Assembly: GCF_008312935.1 (NCBI RefSeq)
Contig: NZ_VSZO01000043.1
Coordinates: forward strand, 165,205-229,204
DNA length: 64,000 nt
Origin: Roseiconus lacunae
GTDB lineage: Bacteria > Planctomycetota > Planctomycetia > Pirellulales > Pirellulaceae
Reading direction: 5' to 3'
The notes beneath the pieces were generated by a model. The model did not search any database, had not been told where the DNA came from, and saw only the letters and a list, made by a program, of their open reading frames with translations. Positions 56,937 through 64,000 of the stretch are shown here, one piece after another (the first letter of the stretch is position 1; the number at the start of each line of letters is the position of its first letter). The translations under genes and the position numbers were made by a program.

Positions 56937-57012
56937 CGTTAGGTACGAGCCGAACGTGCTCGCATCTGGCCTGCAATCCTGAAATCAGGATTTGACAGTA
57001 CGGTAGGCTGAA

Positions 57013-57465
57013 TTAAGCCGACTTGGATTTCGTGCTTACCGATTCCATGGCTTCGGTTCCACGAAGCAATTTGGTGAATTCGTCGACACCGTCTTGCTCC
57101 TCTTCGAGGATGTTTTCCAAAAAGACGACCAATGCGCGGTCACCTTCGGCGAGTTCGAGAGCTTTGGTGTACATCTCCACCGCTTTCGATTCGAACTCCA
57201 AGCTGTTCTTCAAGATTTCCTGAAGGTCGCGTGTTTGCTTGATTTCGTTGCGGGTGACGACGGGGACGCCGCCGAGTGCCGAGATTTTTTCGCCAACGCG
57301 TTTCGCGTGATCGAACGACTCTTCAGCGTTTTCGATAAAGGTCTTGGCGTAAACCTCACGCCAGACACCTTCGATCAAAAAGCTCGCCTGAGAGTACTGC
57401 GCGACGCCCGTCCATTCGTGCTTCAGGCATTCATTCATGTGATCGATGACTGGTTGGTAATCCAT
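57013..57465 (-). CDS. Ferritin-like (bacterioferritin-type) protein
   Basis: A 150-aa four-helix bundle of ferritin length. Helix A has Glu17 (LKHEWTGVAQY), helix B NAEESFDHAKRVGEKI, helix C LEFESKAVEMYTKALELA, helix D FLENILEEEQDGVDEF. It aligns with bacterioferritin, but both ExxH iron-site motifs are altered: the first reads E-S-F-D-H (Glu is one residue off), and the second reads E-Q-D-G where His is expected. No haem-binding Met is obvious. It might store iron in another way, act as a Dps-like protector, or be inactive. ATG 57465. Confidence 0.85.
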   Translation of the reverse strand: MDYQPVIDHMNECLKHEWTGVAQYSQASFLIEGVWREVYAKTFIENAEESFDHAKRVGEKISALGGVPVVTRNEIKQTRDLQEILKNSLEFESKAVEMYTKALELAEGDRALVVFLENILEEEQDGVDEFTKLLRGTEAMESVSTKSKSA

Positions 57466-57544
57466 CTATAATCTCCGTGAGAGTTGTTTCATCAGTGGGG
57501 TGACTATCGAAACATAGCGCCGCTACCCGCTTACCGGCAAGCGG

Positions 57545-57560
57545 TATTGATCGGTCAATA
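57545..57560. promoter_or_regulatory. Palindrome upstream of the ferritin-like gene
   Basis: TATTGA-TCGG-TCAATA, perfect 6-bp arms, 80 bases before the ferritin-like start and about 120 bases before cutA. It resembles an FNR-type TTGA-N4-TCAA site; whether it is bound is unknown. Confidence 0.4.
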
Positions 57561-57677
57561 CATGGGTTTTTCCAAAATTATTCGTCAATGATGACTTGTT
57601 GAGAACCGTTCAAAAGACTAGCCCTCCGAACACCCGTATTTACTGCAAGTGCTTCTCAATTAATCCGAATTTCCGCA

Positions 57678-58010
57678 ATGGACCATGCACCCGCGTTGGT
57701 GGTTTGCTTGACCACCGTTTCAGATGAAAAACAAGCTGAGGCACTCGCCCGAACGCTACTCCAAGAACGGGTCGCCGCATGCGTCCAAGTCGATGCCCCG
57801 ATCCGAAGCTTTTACTGCTGGGACGGCAAAGATTGTGTCGATCGTGAATTGCGTTTGGTGATCAAGACCACTCGCGAGCGAGCCACGGCTTTGCAACAAA
57901 CCATCCTTAGGTGTCATCCCTACGATCAACCACAGGTCGTGATACTTGACTGTAGCGGCGCTGACCCAGGATACGCGCATTGGGTTGGTGAAAACACGAC
58001 GGAAGATTAG
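57678..58010 (+). CDS. cutA: CutA divalent-ion tolerance protein
   Basis: A 110-aa CutA of normal length. Trimeric, ferredoxin-like proteins linked to copper tolerance and to protein folding. Signature segments: VVCLTTVSDEKQAEALARTL, ERVAACVQVDAPIRSFYCWD, LRLVIKTTRERATALQQTI and VVILDCSGADPGYAHWV. The usual IxSxYxW core (IRSFYCW) is kept. ATG at 57678. Divergent from the ferritin-like gene, which may share the promoter region. Confidence 0.95.
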   Translation: MDHAPALVVCLTTVSDEKQAEALARTLLQERVAACVQVDAPIRSFYCWDGKDCVDRELRLVIKTTRERATALQQTILRCHPYDQPQVVILDCSGADPGYAHWVGENTTED

Positions 58011-58061
58011 ACGGTGCTCGAGCGTCCAGTGCATGCACCACCTTGAATCTTCGGGGGTGTC

Positions 58062-58219
58062 TCATCCGTCGATGGGCTTTCGTCTGGTTATTGTGCCCCA
58101 ACCGCGGCTGACGCCATGCGGCTAATACGGAAAGCAAATTGAGAACCTGTGATCGATCAGCCGACGAGCGTTAGCTCCGGTTATTGCAGCCCAACCGCGG
58201 CTAACGCGATGCGGCTAAT
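58062..58219 (-). repeat. REPIN-like palindrome dimer, locus 4 (minus orientation)
   Basis: Unit 1 at about 58062-58126 (left arm degraded), unit 2 at 58156-58219 (ATCAGCCG, GAGCGTTAGCTCCGGTT, AACCGCGGCTAACGC). The 29-bp linker carries CGGAAAGCAAATTGAGAACC, matching locus 3. Between the ends of cutA and the LptD-like gene. Confidence 0.88.
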
Positions 58220-58294
58220 CCTGACTTCAAATGTTGACGAAGCACTCGACCCAATTCTGGAGTTCGATCATCTGACGCCGCTCCGTCGTGGTCG

Positions 58295-61200
58295 CTATTC
58301 CAGTCCTTCGATGCCCGGTGGTGGGATCATTCCGCCGCCGATTCCGCCAAGTGTTCTGGCAAAGAAACGTGGTTCGATCTGGAAGCCAAAACTAACGTTA
58401 TCGCGGCCACGGTCGACGTTGACGTTCAGTCGTAGCAATAGCGATTCACCGATGCGGGTCAGGCCAAAGTTTTGCCCTACGTATCCGGTGTTGCCGAAGT
58501 CATAGGTCGTGCCGCCGGAAACGATCCACTTTTCGTTCACGCGGTAGTCAAAGTTCGATCGAAACACCGTGCTACTGATCGGACCTTCCATCGACATCAT
58601 GCCAACATACCAGTCACTGACCCCGGGCCGACTACTTCGGATTCCGGCGCTAAGTGAGCGCAATCCGTCTGGAAAGAAATCGAGATACCCATCGCTGACC
58701 AGCGACAGTCGGTCGCCGATGTGATAGCGAAAGTCGTACATGGTCGGACCAAGCGTTTCGCCAAAGTTGTCACGGTCTTGTCGGGGGAACAGGACCGTCT
58801 CGATATCAAGTTGCAAGATATCGACGATACGATCTTGGCCGGGTAATCCACGCTTGGTTTGGAAGCGTTGGTTGAGTCCCAATCGGATTTGTTGCAAGTC
58901 ATCGGCGACCACATCGCTCGGGCTGGTCATCCATCGCTGGATACCTTGACGGTAGGCGTAGCTGCGCGGATCGAATGGGTCTGGCAAAACACCCCCGAAG
59001 GTCGTTCCGATGAAGCGACGGCGGAATTGTTCTTGCGCGTCGTCGTCCAGCGGGTCATAGTAAGGCAGTTCATCCAAGTCGGTATTGCTGTCCGCGTACC
59101 AGTATTCCGCTCGCCAATCCATTTTATGAGCCAGCCCACGCATGTTTAGCAGTGTGCTTTGGATCGTCGGATCGACGCGAACCATGGGTAAATTCATTTG
59201 GATACCCGATTGACCGAGCAATCGAGTCAGCGAGTCACCGTCGGCCGCTTCGCCGTAATGGGCCGCTTCAAAGGAGGCAACCGGCCGAATTCCGAACGGC
59301 CCCAGATTTAGATCCAACGCCAATTCCTGGCGGGTCGAAGCGACAACACCTTGGCTTTGAATTTCACCGGGAAGCGGAAAGTGATTGGCTTGCTCGGTGG
59401 GATCGATCGGATCGTCGGCGACGTTCAATCGCGAGTACGACGCGTGGTTGTGCATCTGCCACGTCAGGCGATCCGACAACAATGATCCACCAAACAGGTA
59501 ATGATTGAATTCGGGCAGGCGTTCGGTCTTTTGATAAAAGTCGTTGACTTGCGGTGTTACCGAAAGCTCAAACAACTGATTGTAGTAGTACTTTTGCAAC
59601 CGTAACTCGGTCGTGTGATCAGGGTCCTGGTCCCATTCGCTTTCAAGATACTGTTCCAGGAAGTTGCGATCGCTCAGCCATCCGAGTTGAGCCGACCATT
59701 CCCAGCCCGAGGCGAGAGTTTGGCGGTGCCGCAAGAGGGCTCGCCCACGAAACGTTTCTTCCGGGGTGACTTCCAATCGACCCCGTCCCAATCGATCCAC
59801 GCCGTCATCGTCGATGGCCCAGGCGTCGAAGATGCCTTTGGAACGCCCCGGGACTCCGAACATTCCCGGAACGTCGTATTTGAAGTTGGTCCCTAATGCC
59901 GGGCCTCGATCACTCATGTAGTCGGTGGAGAATTCCCAGTCGACGCCTTCGGGAATATTTTCGATCCCCAGAAGCTGAAAGACATCCCAGTCCAGCAACA
60001 CTTGCGAACCAAAGTTCTGGTCATTCCGAACTTTGATTCCTTTGATATAGAACACCGGCCTTTCCAAACTGGTCGCAAACCGAGGCCAGTAAAACACCGG
60101 GACGCCGCCGAGAAACACAAAGCTGTTTCGGCTGCGAACGAATGGGTCGGTATCGGCGACCAGTTGATTGGTGTCTTGGTCGTAGACGCTACGTGTTCGC
60201 TCAAAAAAATCCAGTCGTTCGCTTTGCAGCCAGTACCGTGGCACACCAAGACGGCTGCTCGTGACTGCCGCGTCAAACGCTCGAAAGTTGCCGCGCGATA
60301 CCTGTTGCAATACCTCTGCCTTCAAGCGAACGACGCCTTGGTATTCTGGAACCGTCGAGATCGCTTCGGCATCCAATACCATGCCGGTCTCTTGCACGAT
60401 GTTGTAGTACATCGCTTCGGCATAGATCAAACTGTCGCCGGCACGGAAAACGATATCGCCTTCGATGTAGAGTTCGCCGTCACCAGAATTAAGGTCAGCG
60501 GTGCCGTTGATCACGTCGGTCATGTTTGGCAACCATGCGACGAAACGGTCCGCCGAGATCGTCACCGTGCCAAAGTTCAGCATCCGTCCATCGTCGAATT
60601 GGGCCGCAACGTCTCGCACCGTCAAAACGACTCCGCCGCGTCCGATCGCAATGGTGTCGTTGGTTTCCGGGCGGATGATCGTGTCGACCCGTGGTGGTGA
60701 GGATGGATGGCGTGCTGAGACGCCGAGTCCTTTGGTTCCGCCACCGAACAGAAACTGGCTGCCCCCGGGATCGGCAATCGTCTCTGTTGGGCTCGAATAG
60801 CGAGTCGTCGGAAAATCATAAACTTGCCCCGTCATTGGTACTCCGCTCGGACTGGTCAGTTCGAGTGAATCCAGCGATGGTGTGGCGTTGCGATGGACCG
60901 TGGGGTCGGGGACCGGCAAAAGATTTGCAGCGGCACCGCCAGCAGATGGGACTCCTGCGCCGTGAACGGTCGTTTGTGGAAGCGTGTGCTGGGCGGGGAC
61001 CGCTTCTGATCGGCGACTACCGTCCGAAGTAAACGGCGTCTGGACGACTGGACCGCCCATCGGTGTCGGCACGTCGGCCTGGGAATGTGAAGGAACCTGT
61101 GTCGCAGACCCGATCCGTCGTGGGGAAGCGAGCGCGGTAGTGGAGCCTGCTTGGCGGAGGTATTCCATCAAGAACGGACGCCGCGAAGGCTTGGCACGGT

Positions 61201-61846
61201 ATTGTTCCGCTTGCATCATCGGTTCATCATCGGACATTAGCGTCGCGACCATCGGTGTCGTCCCGGACGTCGAGTCCTCTGATCCTTCGATGACGAGACG
61301 ATTGCGGACTCGGCCCCGTGGACCGTCGGTCACCACGAGCACTTTGTCGGCTTTGATAACCTTCCCTTCAAAGGTCAATTGGCAATCGCCGGTTGCCAGC
61401 GAAATCTGTGTGTTGCCTTCGTTCCAGCGATGGATCGTGCGTGAGGACAAACCGATGTCGCCCTGGATTCTTTGGGCGGAGGCTTGACGCTTTACTGGCG
61501 AACTCCCACTGGACGTTGTGGCGGAGGGACCATGCTTGGATGCGACACTCGCAGCGGATGTTTTGGGTGTTCGCTGGACGGCGAAGCGATTCTCACTCGC
61601 CCGAAGTCCCGTCGATTCTGGTCCGACAGCGATTGCGACGAGGGGAACGGCAAGAACCAACCCGATCAATAGGGCCGCCGATCGAGCGGAAGCGGTTTGT
61701 CGAGGCCGTTGAGATGCCCTCTTATCGGGCGCGCCAACCAATCGCTGCGTGTGCGGATCAATAGGCACACGATCAGCGCAGGACGTCGTACCTCGGCTCG
61801 CGAGAGTCCGAGGACGCGAATCGGCGATGGCTTCCTTGCCGGCCAA
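58295..61846 (-). CDS. LptD/OstA-like outer membrane protein
   Basis: A 1183-aa outer-membrane protein by architecture. A hydrophobic segment (about 54-75, LLIGLVLAVPLVAIAVG) suggests a late signal peptide. A first OstA/LptA-like repeat region follows (about 130-200; DCQLTFEGKVIKADKVLVVT), a disordered Pro/Ser-rich stretch (about 230-370), and a second OstA segment (about 400-530; GTADLNSGDGELYIEGDIVF). The C-terminal half is rich in alternating strands (FELSVTPQVNDFYQ), consistent with a barrel like LptD. Planctomycetes have an outer membrane with LPS export parts, so LptD function is plausible but the barrel is diverged. Start is TTG 61846; a GTG at 61768 is an alternative. Confidence 0.78.
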   Translation of the reverse strand: MAGKEAIADSRPRTLASRGTTSCADRVPIDPHTQRLVGAPDKRASQRPRQTASARSAALLIGLVLAVPLVAIAVGPESTGLRASENRFAVQRTPKTSAASVASKHGPSATTSSGSSPVKRQASAQRIQGDIGLSSRTIHRWNEGNTQISLATGDCQLTFEGKVIKADKVLVVTDGPRGRVRNRLVIEGSEDSTSGTTPMVATLMSDDEPMMQAEQYRAKPSRRPFLMEYLRQAGSTTALASPRRIGSATQVPSHSQADVPTPMGGPVVQTPFTSDGSRRSEAVPAQHTLPQTTVHGAGVPSAGGAAANLLPVPDPTVHRNATPSLDSLELTSPSGVPMTGQVYDFPTTRYSSPTETIADPGGSQFLFGGGTKGLGVSARHPSSPPRVDTIIRPETNDTIAIGRGGVVLTVRDVAAQFDDGRMLNFGTVTISADRFVAWLPNMTDVINGTADLNSGDGELYIEGDIVFRAGDSLIYAEAMYYNIVQETGMVLDAEAISTVPEYQGVVRLKAEVLQQVSRGNFRAFDAAVTSSRLGVPRYWLQSERLDFFERTRSVYDQDTNQLVADTDPFVRSRNSFVFLGGVPVFYWPRFATSLERPVFYIKGIKVRNDQNFGSQVLLDWDVFQLLGIENIPEGVDWEFSTDYMSDRGPALGTNFKYDVPGMFGVPGRSKGIFDAWAIDDDGVDRLGRGRLEVTPEETFRGRALLRHRQTLASGWEWSAQLGWLSDRNFLEQYLESEWDQDPDHTTELRLQKYYYNQLFELSVTPQVNDFYQKTERLPEFNHYLFGGSLLSDRLTWQMHNHASYSRLNVADDPIDPTEQANHFPLPGEIQSQGVVASTRQELALDLNLGPFGIRPVASFEAAHYGEAADGDSLTRLLGQSGIQMNLPMVRVDPTIQSTLLNMRGLAHKMDWRAEYWYADSNTDLDELPYYDPLDDDAQEQFRRRFIGTTFGGVLPDPFDPRSYAYRQGIQRWMTSPSDVVADDLQQIRLGLNQRFQTKRGLPGQDRIVDILQLDIETVLFPRQDRDNFGETLGPTMYDFRYHIGDRLSLVSDGYLDFFPDGLRSLSAGIRSSRPGVSDWYVGMMSMEGPISSTVFRSNFDYRVNEKWIVSGGTTYDFGNTGYVGQNFGLTRIGESLLLRLNVNVDRGRDNVSFGFQIEPRFFARTLGGIGGGMIPPPGIEGLE

Positions 61847-62359
61847 AAGCGTTTCAATCTAGGCGTGGGACGATCTAACATGACATCGGCGCGTACGTTC
61901 GCCGACTTCTGTGGCGATCCTACGAAGTCGAACGCCTCGATCACAAGCGGAAAACGAGTGAAGAACCGTCCAGGTGGTTGCTAGCATTGGAGATCTGTTT
62001 GATGACGCCGGTTGTTATTCATCGACGTGGGGCTCGCGGGCCTTGGATTTCGAGACGGTGAGAGCTGAAACGAACCTTACGACCACGGTTTGGCTCTTTG
62101 GGGGAACGCGGGGCCGATCCCAAAACCGATGTCTACCAATCGTCCAGTCGGCGGGACTTGCCGCAGAACTTATTTTCGCCGTGATTCACCGGAAGGTGCT
62201 TCGTTCCAACTTGATTTTAGAATTAACCGCATGGCGTTAGCCACGGTTTTGGTGCAATCATCGTTGCGAACGCCCGTCGGCTGAGGACTCGAATTCGTAT
62301 TTTCAAATGGAATTTAGCACTAGGTTTCTGAGACCAATCAAAGGGCGTTGAAGTTTTAA
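61847..62359. other. Divergent region before rtcB
   Basis: About 510 bases separating the LptD-like gene from rtcB. It contains one single palindrome copy (62222-62285). No other element or gene was recognised. Confidence 0.45.
62222..62285 (+). repeat. Single REPIN-like palindrome upstream of rtcB
   Basis: Begins ATTAACCG, then GGCGTTAGCCACGGTTTTGG, a diverged right inner arm, and ends CGTCGGCTGAG. 64 bp, plus orientation; 75 bases before the rtcB start. Confidence 0.65.
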
Positions 62360-63859
62360 ATGACAAGTAAATCAAGCATGATTGCTGAGATGATTCCGAC
62401 CGGCGAGGCGACGGCAATCCTTCCGACGGGCAAGACGTCACCGATCACCGTGATCGGAACCGAGTCGATTCGCGGTACTTTTGATGACCTTTGTCTTCAG
62501 CAAGCGTTGAACTCACGACTCGCGCCGGGCGTAACCGAGTTGGTGCTCAATCCCGATGCGCACTGCGGATACGGTGCACCGGTGGGGTGCGTGATGGTAT
62601 CTCCGACGCACATTTATCCGGGACCGGTGGGCGTGGACATCAAGTGCTCGATGAGCTTGCTTCAATTGGATCTGCCCTCTGATGCGGTCGATGATCGTCG
62701 GACTCGGCGAGCATTGATCGATGCGATCTGCGAGCGGACGCCGACCGGAGCGGGAAAAGGACAACGAAACGTGTCGAAAGCTCGCAAGGTCGAGGTCGAC
62801 TTGGGGGAGCGTGTTGTGACTGAAGGGGCGAGCGAACGGGTCTGCCAAGATCTAGGAATTCCGCCGCACTGGGCGTCACGTTGTGAAGACGCATTTCACG
62901 GCGGGTTTCGCGAAAGTTCGGACGGACTGCGTGATCGGCTCGGGCGACTTCGTGGGCAGCGTCAGCTCAGACAATTCGAGAACAAGATCAGCCAACTGGG
63001 ATCCTACGGTGGTGGAAATCACTTCGGCGAATGTGAAGTCGTCGAAATCGATGAAAATGATCGCGCGCGTTCGGTTGCCGAGACGTTCGGGTTGGTCGAC
63101 GGTCAAGTGGCATTCCTCTCGCACTGCGGTTCGCGTGGGTTGGGGCACCAGTTGGCGAGTGGGCAATTCAGTTCGTTGCAAGCAAAGTTCCATCAATGGG
63201 GGATTCCGTTACCAGGAGGCGACCGGCAATTGGTATATGCGCCTTTGGGTAGCCCGGAGGCGAATGCCTATCTGGATGACATGGCATTGGCAGCGAACTT
63301 TGCGACGGTCAATCACCTGCTGATCAACGCGCTTGTATTGGAAGCATTTCAAGAAGTGATTCCTGGGACGCAGGGGCAGTTGGTTTACTTCATCAGCCAC
63401 AACATTGCACGTCAGGAAGTCGTCGGTAATGTGAAGTCATGGGTGCATCGGAAAGGTGCGACGCGGGCGATACCCGGCGGGCATCATGCGTTGCAGGGAA
63501 CCCCGTTTGAGCAAACTGGGCATCCGATTTTGCTACCGGGCAATCCGCGTGACGGATCGGCCGTGATGGTGGCTGACGCAGGTGCCGAAAAGTCTTGCTT
63601 TAGTGTCAACCATGGTGCCGGTCGGGTACTTGGTCGCAAGCGTGCCCAGCGCGAGCTTGATCAGACGGCCATTGATCGGGAATTTGATGAGCACGACATC
63701 TTGAGTAATTGTCGCCGTTATCCGAGGGACGAAGCGCCGGCGGCGTACAAGGATTTTGATGAGGTGCTAAAGAGCGTCAAGCAAGCCGGGTTGGCCAGTG
63801 AAGTCGCCCGGCTAAAGGCCCGTTTCGTCATCAAAGATGCAAGCAAAGCGGACGACTAA
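62360..63859 (+). CDS. rtcB: RtcB family RNA ligase
   Basis: A 499-aa RtcB-type ligase, which joins RNA 3'-phosphate or 2',3'-cyclic phosphate to 5'-OH using GTP and Mn2+. Metal and nucleotide motifs: NPDAHCGYGAPVGCVMVSP, GPVGVDIKCSMSL (the conserved Cys and Asp), GSYGGGNHFGECEVVEID, LSHCGSRGLGHQLA, YFISHNIARQEV, and SVNHGAGRVLGRKRA with the His that becomes GMP-linked. All ligands are present. Slightly longer than the 400-480 aa usual length. No RtcA or RtcR gene is adjacent. ATG 62360; a single REPIN-like repeat precedes. Confidence 0.95.
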   Translation: MTSKSSMIAEMIPTGEATAILPTGKTSPITVIGTESIRGTFDDLCLQQALNSRLAPGVTELVLNPDAHCGYGAPVGCVMVSPTHIYPGPVGVDIKCSMSLLQLDLPSDAVDDRRTRRALIDAICERTPTGAGKGQRNVSKARKVEVDLGERVVTEGASERVCQDLGIPPHWASRCEDAFHGGFRESSDGLRDRLGRLRGQRQLRQFENKISQLGSYGGGNHFGECEVVEIDENDRARSVAETFGLVDGQVAFLSHCGSRGLGHQLASGQFSSLQAKFHQWGIPLPGGDRQLVYAPLGSPEANAYLDDMALAANFATVNHLLINALVLEAFQEVIPGTQGQLVYFISHNIARQEVVGNVKSWVHRKGATRAIPGGHHALQGTPFEQTGHPILLPGNPRDGSAVMVADAGAEKSCFSVNHGAGRVLGRKRAQRELDQTAIDREFDEHDILSNCRRYPRDEAPAAYKDFDEVLKSVKQAGLASEVARLKARFVIKDASKADD

Positions 63860-63861
63860 TC

Positions 63862-63924
63862 CGTAAGGTGCCACCCACCAATTAGAGATCGTAAGGTGCC
63901 CGAGATCGTAAGGTGCCACCCACC
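63862..63924 (+). repeat. Short direct repeats after rtcB
   Basis: CGTAAGGTGCCACCCACC occurs at 63862-63879 and again at 63907-63924, with a shortened copy CGTAAGGTGCC at 63890-63900. Each is followed or preceded by GAGATCG-type sequence. Three copies in 63 bases; nature unknown. Confidence 0.75.
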
Positions 63925-64000
63925 TATTAGCGATCGGTTGATTGGTGGATGCGTGGACGGATCGGTGACCGACACAGATTGACTGTGAAACGTCTCTGGC

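Overview
The window reads as chromosomal DNA of a marine-type planctomycete (Pirellulaceae/Rhodopirellula-like). The assignment rests on families largely typical of that phylum: a DUF1559 pseudopilin, a PSCyt1/DUF1549/DUF1553 protein paired with a Tat-exported DUF1501 protein, several large CRTAC1-type (ASPIC/UnbV) lipoproteins, a formylglycine sulfatase, a surface protein with an LEPR-XLL-like motif and dockerin-like loops, a PEP-CTERM protein, and an LptD-like outer-membrane protein. GC content is moderate to high, Shine-Dalgarno sequences are often weak, and no rRNA or tRNA gene was seen. No phage, insertion sequence or CRISPR array was recognised.

Region by region. 0.6-7.2 kb is a signalling block: a NarL-type response regulator, a giant CheB-CheR-PAS hybrid histidine kinase, and a CsrA RNA-binding domain fused to a receiver domain. 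7.5-15 kb holds a Gfo/Idh/MocA oxidoreductase, mfd, a conserved hypothetical gene preceded by two CRP-like palindromes, a CBS-pair protein and a membrane coiled-coil protein. 16-31 kb is an envelope/redox block: three paralogous TPR plus VCBS plus ASPIC/UnbV lipoproteins, a DUF1559 pseudopilin, a seven-CxxCH cytochrome lipoprotein with TPR-like C-terminus, and a membrane-anchored thioredoxin-like protein. 31-35 kb encodes an FG-GAP/dockerin-like surface protein followed by a PEP-CTERM protein whose body resembles a cohesin fold.

35-48.6 kb is mostly housekeeping and transport: CorC-type protein, ArsB/NhaD-type permease, pgi, the PSD1-DUF1501 pair, rplU overlapping a Ser/Thr kinase gene, convergent rpmA, proA, a YmdB-type phosphodiesterase and a small BON protein. 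49-64 kb holds two poorly understood genes, a GT2 glycosyltransferase, a sulfatase, a Na+/Ca2+ exchanger-like protein, a ferritin-like protein with unusual metal-site residues, cutA, the LptD-like protein and rtcB.

The strongest non-genic signal is a family of about 64-bp polar imperfect palindromes resembling REPINs. Four loci between 50.4 and 58.2 kb carry the palindrome as a dimer with a conserved 28-30 bp linker, in both orientations, and at least four diverged single copies lie elsewhere. The most unusual protein is the CsrA-receiver fusion, which would couple phosphorelay signalling directly to post-transcriptional control. All functional statements are from sequence reading alone; no database search was possible.
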